Positions 4,692 through 11,600 of a stretch of DNA of 11,600 nucleotides are shown here, in pieces; the first letter of the stretch is position 1; each line of letters opens with the position of its first letter. Source of the stretch: Dehalococcoidia bacterium (GTDB lineage: Bacteria > Chloroflexota > Dehalococcoidia > UBA2979); assembly GCA_023228765.1 (NCBI GenBank), contig JALOAM010000099.1, forward strand, positions 1 to 11,600. The letters are read 5' to 3'. The notes beneath the pieces are model-generated. The model did no database searches, was not told the origin of the DNA, and saw only the letters and a program-made list of their open reading frames with translations. The translations under genes were made by a program, and so were the position numbers.

Positions 4692-6848
4692 ATGTCTGGC
4701 TTCACCTTCGCTTCGCGAGTGCAGCGATCGCTGCCCCCGCTGCTTCTCGTTGCCCTCGCAGCGGTCTTCGGCGCGTGGCTCCTCATGGCTACGCCGGCGC
4801 TGGCTGCGCAGAGCGTATGTGCGGACGACTGCACCTACCCGACGCTGGAGGCGGCATTCGCTGCGACGCCATCCGGCTTCCTGAGCGTTCAGTCGGGCAC
4901 GTACACGCTCCCCGCGGGGACCTATACGGACCTCCCCGAGATCATCATCGATGGGGCGGTCACCATCGAGGGTGTGAGCAGGGACGAAACGATCCTCCAG
5001 GGGAACACCCAGGGAGTCGTCGTTGTGCAACCAGGACACTCGCTCACACTGCGAAACCTGACCATCAAGGATGGTGCGTCGAACACGGATGGAGGGGCGA
5101 TCTCCGCCCAGGGCGACGAACTCACGGTGGAGGATGTGCACTTCGTCTCGAACGAGGCTTCCAATGGTGGCGCCATCTACTCCACGGGAGCGCTCATCGT
5201 CCGGGACACGACGTTCGAGTCGAACACCGCGAGTTCGCGAGGTGGTGCGATCTACCAGGCCGGCGGTTCGCTGACGATCGAACGCGCCACCTTCGATGGG
5301 AACACCGCCGACACCGCTGCTTCGGCTGTCTTCTCGTCAGTGGAAGCTGACATTGACGAGTCTCTGTTTGCCGACGACCAAGCCCTGCGGATCGCCGGTG
5401 GGACGATCTCTCACTCGGCCTTTCTCGGGGGCTCCACCGCAACGGCAGCTCTGGTCTATACACCGAGCCCGCTGGTCGACGCGTCGGACAACTGGTGGGG
5501 CTCCGTTGCCGGCCCCGCTGCGGCTGCAATCGGAAGCGGCGTGGACGCGAGCAACTGGCTCGAGAGGGTGACGGTGGCGGTCGATCCCGTATCCCCGACG
5601 GTGGGCGAGGAGCTCTCGATCACCGCGCAGGTGCTGAACAGCGATGACGAGACGGTCGAAGACGTGCGGCTGAACGTCGACGTGGATGGCCCGCACCAGG
5701 ACGCCGCGATGGTGCAGGACGGGAATCAGTTCTTCTACACCGGCACGGTCGCCGGCACCGACTCCATCTCCGCCACGGTCATGTTCGGCGACTCGTCGAG
5801 CGAGACCACCGTCACTCCACCGCTTGAGGAGATGGCGGCCGTCACCTGGGTGGCTCCCGCTCCGCCCCCACCGCCCGAGGATGACCCGATCGACCTGCTG
5901 ACACCGTGGATGGATCTGCTGTCCGAGCAGGAGAAGGCGGATGTCCTGACGGAGACCGGGCTGTTCCCGCCCGGCGTCATCGACCCGAACGACCTCACGA
6001 GGGCTCAGATCACGAGCACTCCCAACGACATCCTGAGATTCGAGGACGCCAGCCGGATCTCGCTTGGCCTGCCTCAGAGCACGTTTGACCCGGTGGGTTG
6101 GTGGGCCAACTCGATCCCCGCGGCGATCGCCTCGGGCCTCGCCGGCGGCGATCCCTTCAACATCAGCCCGCTCTCCGGGCTTATGACGTTCGACTTCCTC
6201 GAAGACGTCTTCGTGTCGTACTTCGAGCAGTTCTTCGCGAACCTGGAGGCCGCGCTCAACGGCCTCTTCCCGGCGTCGGTGAACTCCGAGTTCCCAGGCA
6301 TGCTCGGCTGGGGCTTCCTCTTCGACGACGCGGGTGCCATCGCGGACTCGATCCTCGGTGCCGCGTCGATCGAGGACGCGAGCGTCGAGGAAGACCCCAC
6401 GCTGGTCTCGCTTGAGATCGCGGAGGGTTCCCTCCCGGCGGATGTCCGCGTCGAGCAGATCACCCTCGCGCGGCTCGATACCGAGGTCGGGCGTTGGATC
6501 CCGGTCGAGTCCGTCGTCGTCCCGTTGGAGGACGGCGGCTTCGGCCTCCTCGCGTGGCTGGACCAGACCGGCGTCTTCGGTGTGATGATGCGCCCGGTCG
6601 CGGAGCGCACCCTGCACGAGGGCGTCACCGCCCTCGTGTGGTTCGGCGCGGAAGGGCAGCCCCCGTCCCGAGCCATCCTCGGCGCGGACGCGGAGATCGA
6701 GGCCCTCTGGGTGCTCGACGCCGGGACGTGGCGCAGCTATCGCCCGGGTGCTCCGGCCTTCACGCAGACGCTGTCCGCGCTCAAGAACGGCCAGCCGATC
6801 ATGGTCGTGTCTCCCGGGGGTGGGAGCTGGCTGCTGCCGTCCGAGTAG
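4692..6848 (+). CDS. exported right-handed beta-helix surface protein with Pmp-like repeats
   Basis: A predicted secreted protein of 718 residues; its function is not recognised. Residues 1-39 form a signal peptide: basic start, hydrophobic core LPPLLLVALAAVFGAWLL (14-31), cleavage near ATPALA-AQ. Residues 43-290 look like a right-handed beta-helix opening with CADDCTYPTLEAAF (43-56). This region contains chlamydial Pmp-type motifs GGAIS (134), GGAIY (159) and GGAIY (184), exactly 25 residues apart, interleaved with FVSN (151), FESN (175) and FDGN (201). DNWWGS (266-271) is a common closing motif of such helices. Residues 292-375 resemble a bacterial Ig-like/CARDB fold, and PAPPPPPEDD (389-398) is a hinge. 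Residues 400-560 are unassigned. Residues 566-635 resemble a surface beta-sandwich. The last 80 residues, including LWVLDAGTWRSYRPGAPAF (672-690), recall a C-terminal module I associate with Chloroflexota exported proteins. No LPXTG motif or C-terminal membrane anchor is present. A sampled block (5041-5100) is 60% G+C, against 73% for one in fusA. Confidence 0.8.
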   Translation: MSGFTFASRVQRSLPPLLLVALAAVFGAWLLMATPALAAQSVCADDCTYPTLEAAFAATPSGFLSVQSGTYTLPAGTYTDLPEIIIDGAVTIEGVSRDETILQGNTQGVVVVQPGHSLTLRNLTIKDGASNTDGGAISAQGDELTVEDVHFVSNEASNGGAIYSTGALIVRDTTFESNTASSRGGAIYQAGGSLTIERATFDGNTADTAASAVFSSVEADIDESLFADDQALRIAGGTISHSAFLGGSTATAALVYTPSPLVDASDNWWGSVAGPAAAAIGSGVDASNWLERVTVAVDPVSPTVGEELSITAQVLNSDDETVEDVRLNVDVDGPHQDAAMVQDGNQFFYTGTVAGTDSISATVMFGDSSSETTVTPPLEEMAAVTWVAPAPPPPPEDDPIDLLTPWMDLLSEQEKADVLTETGLFPPGVIDPNDLTRAQITSTPNDILRFEDASRISLGLPQSTFDPVGWWANSIPAAIASGLAGGDPFNISPLSGLMTFDFLEDVFVSYFEQFFANLEAALNGLFPASVNSEFPGMLGWGFLFDDAGAIADSILGAASIEDASVEEDPTLVSLEIAEGSLPADVRVEQITLARLDTEVGRWIPVESVVVPLEDGGFGLLAWLDQTGVFGVMMRPVAERTLHEGVTALVWFGAEGQPPSRAILGADAEIEALWVLDAGTWRSYRPGAPAFTQTLSALKNGQPIMVVSPGGGSWLLPSE

Positions 6849-6882
6849 CGGGAGCCGGATCGTGGGAGGTGCAGGGCGGGGG

Positions 6883-6888
6883 TAGACT
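6883..6888 (+). promoter_or_regulatory. candidate -10 element, leaderless PIG-L transcript
   Basis: TAGACT matches the -10 consensus at four of six positions and lies seven bases before ATG 6896, so transcription from it would start at or next to the start codon. No good Shine-Dalgarno sequence occupies the usual position before this ATG, which fits a leaderless mRNA. There is no clear -35 about 17 bases upstream. Confidence 0.28.
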
Positions 6889-6895
6889 GCCGGGC

Positions 6896-7723
6896 ATGGT
6901 CACACAGCGCCGCCGCTCCTCGTCCGCTTCGTCCGCCGTGACGCCTCGGCGTTCGGGCCAGATCGAGATCGATCCCGCGAAGGACCTGATCTCGGAGGTC
7001 GGGCGCAAGTTCGCGAAGCGCGCGCTCTGCGTGTTCGCGCACCCCGACGACCTCGAGTTCACCTCGGGCGGGACGGTCGCGCGACTCTGCGCGGAGGGCT
7101 GGCGGGTCGACATCATCGTGACGACCAGCGGGAACAAGGGGACGAAGGACCCGAGCGTGACCGGCCAGATGCTGGCCGGCGAGCGCGAGGAGGAAGCCCG
7201 AAACGCCGCCGCCATCCTCGGCGCGTCGGAACCGGTGTTCCTGGGCTTCCACGACGGTGGCACCGCGAACGACGACGAACTCCGCGCGCTGATTGTGCGT
7301 CACATCCGCCGCAGCCGGCCGGAGCTGGTGATCACGTGGGACGGGTTCCGCCCGGGGTTCAACCACCGCGACCACCGTGTCGCCGGGCAAGCGACCTACG
7401 ACGCGATCTATCCCTCCTCGGACGACCACCTCTACTACCCGCTCGACAAGGAGGAGGGGCTCGAGCCGCATCGCCCCGCTGCGATGCTCCTCGCCGGGGG
7501 CGGGATGGCCGGGCCGGGCGCCGCCGACTACCACGTGGACATCAGCGGTCACTTCCGCACCAAGATCCGAGCGATCCTCGCGCATACCTCGCAGATGGGC
7601 GGACGCACCGAGGCGGACATGGTGCGCATGTACGAGGAACGGCGTGCCCAGGCGCCGGAGGGGGACGACCCTAGCCTGCCGCCGCTCCGGGAGTCGTTCA
7701 CGAAGGTGATCTTCCGCCGGTAG
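6896..7723 (+). CDS. PIG-L/LmbE family zinc-dependent deacetylase
   Basis: A 275-residue enzyme of the family that removes N-acetyl groups from sugars such as GlcNAc-inositol (MshB), GlcNAc-malate (BshB) and GlcNAc-PI (PIG-L). Motif 1, AHPDDLE (48-54), supplies His49 and Asp52 as zinc ligands and Asp51 as the general base. Motif 2, NHRDHR (156-161), supplies His157 (catalytic) and His160 (third ligand). These roles are assigned by analogy with the HPDD and HPDH motifs of MshB. GGT (58-60) and GFHDGG (117-122) also fit. The first 40 residues are basic and Ser-rich, with no signal peptide, so it is probably cytoplasmic. I chose ATG 6896; the open frame reaches back into the previous gene, but that part is out-of-frame shadow. 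It starts 47 bases after the surface protein stop. The substrate is unknown; the MshA-like glycosyltransferase 4 kb upstream is the most suggestive partner. Confidence 0.88.
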   Translation: MVTQRRRSSSASSAVTPRRSGQIEIDPAKDLISEVGRKFAKRALCVFAHPDDLEFTSGGTVARLCAEGWRVDIIVTTSGNKGTKDPSVTGQMLAGEREEEARNAAAILGASEPVFLGFHDGGTANDDELRALIVRHIRRSRPELVITWDGFRPGFNHRDHRVAGQATYDAIYPSSDDHLYYPLDKEEGLEPHRPAAMLLAGGGMAGPGAADYHVDISGHFRTKIRAILAHTSQMGGRTEADMVRMYEERRAQAPEGDDPSLPPLRESFTKVIFRR

Positions 7724-7912
7724 GGAGATTCCCCTAGTTCTCGGACCTGCGCTCGGGCGGCCTCGGACGGGGCGGCGTGCCTCCGCGGGGGATCGACTCT
7801 CGCACATAAGCAGCAGGGGGATATCCTGCTACGGTTCGCGATGAGCGGGCTGCGCTCCCACATGCGGGTACTGATGTGGTGGGAGCGTCTGGCGCCTCCG
7901 TCTCCCCTACCC

Positions 7913-7931
7913 GCGGATCGGTGCGATCCGC
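7913..7931. promoter_or_regulatory. perfect 8-bp inverted repeat next to the str promoter
   Basis: GCGGATCG and CGATCCGC are separated by GTG. The repeat ends nine bases before the TTGACA -35 box. Position and symmetry suit an activator or repressor site, or the stem of a terminator for the PIG-L transcript (only a TTT follows, about nine bases later). The regulator is not identifiable. Confidence 0.5.
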
Positions 7932-7940
7932 AAGCCGGGT

Positions 7941-7969
7941 TTGACACAGTCGTCGAGTAGCCTCAGACT
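7941..7969 (+). promoter_or_regulatory. predicted promoter of the str operon
   Basis: TTGACA (7941-7946) is a perfect -35 consensus. At the ideal 17-base spacing lies CAGACT (7964-7969), a weaker -10 that matches at A, A and T and resembles TAGACT before the PIG-L gene. The predicted start is near 7976, leaving a leader of about 207 bases before rpsL. I saw no other exact TTGACA in the intergenic stretches I read. Confidence 0.55.
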
Positions 7970-7976
7970 CAATCCT

Positions 7977-8155
7977 TGCGCCTCTAAAACAGGCGCACAT
8001 GGAACCCTCGCGATCGGTCGTGTGACCGACAGGGCTCGAAAACCGGCGGCTTCACAGGGCGAGCGATCGCCCGCCGCGCAGGTTCGAGGCCAGGTCATCC
8101 GGCCGTTGTTGTTGCCATTTTTGCGACCTTCGGCCACCCCACGATGTGGGGATGG
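7977..8155 (+). promoter_or_regulatory. structured 5' leader of the str operon
   Basis: Four stems line up in the predicted rpsL leader: TGCGCCT/AGGCGCA (7977-7983/7991-7997); TCGGTC-GTGT-GACCGA (8014-8029) enclosed by CCCT/AGGG (8005-8008/8031-8034); GGGCGA-GCGA-TCGCCC (8057-8072); and CCCCAC-GAT-GTGGGG (8137-8151), extendable to 8134-8155 with one bulge. A T-rich patch (8107-8122) separates the third and fourth. Leaders of this kind in ribosomal operons often bind an encoded ribosomal protein. I cannot match this one to a known class, so its function is inference. Confidence 0.4.
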
Positions 8156-8182
8156 ATCCGGGGGCATGGGTAGGGAGTCGGC

Positions 8183-8599
8183 GTGCCGACGATCAACCAG
8201 CTGGTCCGCCGCCCGCGGGCCCAGGTACACAAGGGAACGAAGGCGCCGGCGCTGCGCTTCCGGTTCAACACGCTGAAGAACCGGATGGTCCGCAGTGCCA
8301 AGGGGTCGCCGCAGAAGCGCGGCGTCTGCACCCAGGTGCGCACCGTCACCCCGAAGAAGCCGAACTCCGCCCTCCGCAAGGTCGCGCGTGTCCGGCTCTC
8401 CAACAACATCGAGGTCACGGCGTACATCCCGGGCGAGGGTCACAACCTCCAGGAGCACTCCGTGGTCCTGATCCGTGGCGGTCGTGTGAAGGACCTCCCG
8501 GGCGTCCGTTACCACATCGTCCGTGGCGCGCTGGACGCGCAGGGCGTGAAGAACCGGAAGCGCGGCCGCAGCAAGTACGGCACGCGCAAGGGCGCGTAG
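8183..8599 (+). CDS. rpsL: 30S ribosomal protein S12
   Basis: Decoding-centre protein of the 30S subunit and first gene of the str operon. The 138-residue product begins MPTINQLVRR and has the hallmark stretches GSPQKRGVCT (41-50), TPKKPNSALRK (56-66), EVTAYIPGEGHNLQEHS (77-93) and RGGRVKDLPGVRYH (98-111). Residues 24-40 form the extra loop of the long S12 form, also present in Bacillus but absent from the E. coli protein. The lysines where streptomycin-resistance changes arise in other bacteria (Lys58 and Lys103 here, for E. coli Lys43 and Lys88) are wild type, and Asp104 is the site methylthiolated by RimO in E. coli. The start is GTG 8183 with AGGGAG (8172-8177) five bases upstream; the nearby ATG at 8166 is out of frame. 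The gap to rpsG is 25 bases. Confidence 0.98.
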   Translation: MPTINQLVRRPRAQVHKGTKAPALRFRFNTLKNRMVRSAKGSPQKRGVCTQVRTVTPKKPNSALRKVARVRLSNNIEVTAYIPGEGHNLQEHSVVLIRGGRVKDLPGVRYHIVRGALDAQGVKNRKRGRSKYGTRKGA

Positions 8600-8624
8600 G
8601 CCCCAGGGAGTCTGAGAGAACCAG

Positions 8625-9092
8625 ATGCGACGTAACCGCGCTCCGATCCGCCCCACTCATCCGGACCCCCGCTTCGGGTCTCGCACGGTGACCAAGCTGG
8701 TCAACATGCTGATGCTCAGCGGCAAGAAGGGCACCGCCGAGAAGGTGGTGTATGGCGCCTTCGACCGGATCGAGGAAGTGACGGGCCGCCGCGGGATCGA
8801 CATCTTCGACCAGGCCCTGCGCAACGTGACCCCGGTGATCGAGGTGAAGCCTCGGCGCGTGGGTGGCGCGACGTACCAGGTGCCGATCGATATCCGTGGT
8901 GAGCGCCGCCAGACGCTGGCGCTCCGCTGGCTGCGGGAGTCGGCGCGACGGCGCTCCGGCCACTCGATGATGGAAAAGCTCGCCGCCGAGCTGCTCGACG
9001 CTGCTAACAACCAGGGCAACGCCGTGCGCCGCAAGGAAGAAACGCACCGGATGGCGGAAGCCAACCGCGCGTTCGTGCACTACCGCTGGTAG
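8625..9092 (+). CDS. rpsG: 30S ribosomal protein S7
   Basis: Primary binder of the 3' major domain of 16S rRNA and the nucleator of 30S head assembly. The 155 residues match the usual bacterial length. It has the typical basic start MRRNRAPIRP, then TKLVNMLMLSGKKGTAEKVV (23-42), VEVKPRR-type wording as IEVKPRRVGGATYQVP (72-87) and the C-terminal MAEANRAFVHYRW (143-155). ATG 8625 is preceded by AGGGAG (8605-8610, a little far) and GAGAGA (8614-8619). It follows rpsL by 25 bases and precedes fusA by 77, so it is in one transcript. In E. coli, S7 represses the operon by binding between rpsL and rpsG; the gap here is too short for that structure. Confidence 0.98.
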   Translation: MRRNRAPIRPTHPDPRFGSRTVTKLVNMLMLSGKKGTAEKVVYGAFDRIEEVTGRRGIDIFDQALRNVTPVIEVKPRRVGGATYQVPIDIRGERRQTLALRWLRESARRRSGHSMMEKLAAELLDAANNQGNAVRRKEETHRMAEANRAFVHYRW

Positions 9093-9098
9093 ACGCCC

Positions 9099-9149
9099 GC
9101 CGGTAACGCCGGCCCACACGGGCCGCATCGGAGGGTGGCGTCCGCCACC
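9099..9149 (+). promoter_or_regulatory. hairpins between rpsG and fusA
   Basis: The 77-base gap holds GGCCC-ACAC-GGGCC (9111-9124), overlapped by an alternative GCCGG/CCGGC pairing (9099-9113), and then GGTGGCG-TC-CGCCACC (9134-9149). The second hairpin ends nine bases before the fusA ribosome binding site GAGGAA (9158-9163). They could tune fusA expression, protect RNA ends after processing, or bind S7; nothing in the sequence decides this. Confidence 0.4.
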
Positions 9150-9169
9150 GGAGTTTCGAGGAAGACGAC

Positions 9170-11248
<2,079 letters not shown>

Positions 11249-11297
11249 CCGGACCGCCCCAACTCGAGACGCGTTCTCAGGGAATAGGTAGACAACG

Positions 11298-11600
11298 ATG
11301 GCCAAGGGCGTATTCGAGCGGACGAAGCCTCACCTGAACGTGGGGACGATCGGTCACGTGGACCACGGGAAGACGTCGCTGACGGCGGCGATCACGAAGA
11401 CGCTGGCGCTGCGCGGGTTCGCGGACTTCTCGAAGTTCGAGGACATCGACAACGCCCCCGAGGAGCGCGCACGCGGCATCACCATTGCGATCAGCCACAT
11501 CGAGTACCAGACGGAGAAGCGCCACTACGCGCACGTGGACTGCCCGGGCCACGCCGACTACATCAAGAACATGATCACAGGGGCCGCGCAGATGGACGGC
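11298..11600 (+). CDS. tuf: translation elongation factor Tu, 3'-truncated by window edge
   Basis: GTPase that delivers aminoacyl-tRNA to the ribosome. Only the first 101 of about 400 residues are in the window, all within the G domain: MAKGVFERTKPHLNVGTIGH, the P-loop GHVDHGKT (19-26), the effector/switch I region APEERARGITIAISH (53-67), DCPGHADY (81-88) with the catalytic-region histidine, and NMITGAAQMDG (91-101). NKCD and domains II and III lie beyond 11600. ATG 11298 is preceded by a modest AGGTAG (11286-11291). It is the fourth gene of the str operon, 49 bases after fusA. The third-position bias differs from fusA: seven of nine threonine codons are ACG. Confidence 0.97.
   Translation, partial: MAKGVFERTKPHLNVGTIGHVDHGKTSLTAAITKTLALRGFADFSKFEDIDNAPEERARGITIAISHIEYQTEKRHYAHVDCPGHADYIKNMITGAAQMDG

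Larger units (their letters stand above)
7724..8182 (+). other. 459-bp regulatory region before the str operon
   Basis: No gene is supported here. From left to right I see: a weak TAGGG/CCCTA stem right at the PIG-L stop (7721-7736); AGCAGG/CCTGCT (7812-7817/7825-7830); GCTCCCAC/GTGGGAGC closing about 7854-7886; a perfect 8-bp inverted repeat at 7913-7931; a promoter at 7941-7969; and then a roughly 205-base leader with at least four stems up to the rpsL start. Open frames on both strands give low-complexity translations. I looked for a tRNA (a GGTTCGAGG T-loop-like string at 8081) and found no matching arms. Confidence 0.7.

Noticed and set aside
5337..6617. 426-residue minus-strand open frame under the surface protein gene
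   Set aside because: Its composition is Arg/Asp/Val-rich with no recognisable domain; the + strand frame has a signal peptide and a structured domain order.
6737..7807. 356-residue minus-strand open frame over the PIG-L gene
   Set aside because: Antisense shadow; the + strand carries complete PIG-L zinc motifs.
8076..8100. tRNA-like T-loop string (GGTTCGAGG)
   Set aside because: The flanking bases do not form a T-stem, and no acceptor or anticodon arm is present.
7941..8276. 111-residue open frame running from the str promoter into rpsL
   Set aside because: It overlaps the -35 box and the first 90 bases of rpsL in another frame, has no ribosome binding site, and its translation is low complexity.

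Overview
This is GC-rich bacterial chromosome (about 60-73% G+C in the blocks I counted), with every recognisable gene on the + strand. It holds six complete protein genes of confident family (folE, a GT4 glycosyltransferase, an Ldh_2-type dehydrogenase, rpsL, rpsG, fusA), a complete PIG-L deacetylase gene, one large secreted beta-helix protein, and two genes cut by the window edges (threonine synthase at the left, tuf at the right). The best guess for the organism is a member of Chloroflexota (Dehalococcoidia/Thermomicrobia-like). The reasons are the MshA-like GT4 protein, the EF-Tu 'GITIAISH' wording, the C-terminal 'W..YRPGAPAF' module of the surface protein, and the palindromic repeats. 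This placement comes from pattern memory, not a search; an actinobacterial-type origin cannot be excluded.

Left part (1-2893): the 3' part of threonine synthase, a 191-bp gap with two RNA-hairpin-like structures, then folE and a GT4 glycosyltransferase. The last two overlap by four bases (GTGA) and are probably translated together. Middle (2894-3504): a 611-bp gene-free stretch holding six palindromic repeat units in mixed orientation at a pitch of 79-100 bp. Two of the units are inverted copies of each other at 37 of 38 positions. Then comes a malate/L-lactate-dehydrogenase-family oxidoreductase with a strong ribosome binding site (3505-4587).

Next is a 718-residue exported protein (4692-6848) with a right-handed beta-helix carrying Pmp-like GGAI/FxxN repeats, followed by a PIG-L/LmbE zinc deacetylase (6896-7723). 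A 459-bp gene-free region follows. It holds several hairpins, a perfect 8-bp inverted repeat and a TTGACA promoter, and it leads into the classic str operon rpsL-rpsG-fusA-tuf (8183 to the right edge).

The str operon is ordinary core translation machinery. The most open questions are the palindromic repeat cluster, what the folE-coupled glycosyltransferase glycosylates (a pterin, inositol phosphate or something else), whether it works with the PIG-L deacetylase in an MshA/MshB-like two-step pathway, and the structured leaders in front of folE and rpsL. I found no CRISPR array, tRNA, rRNA, transposase or defence system.
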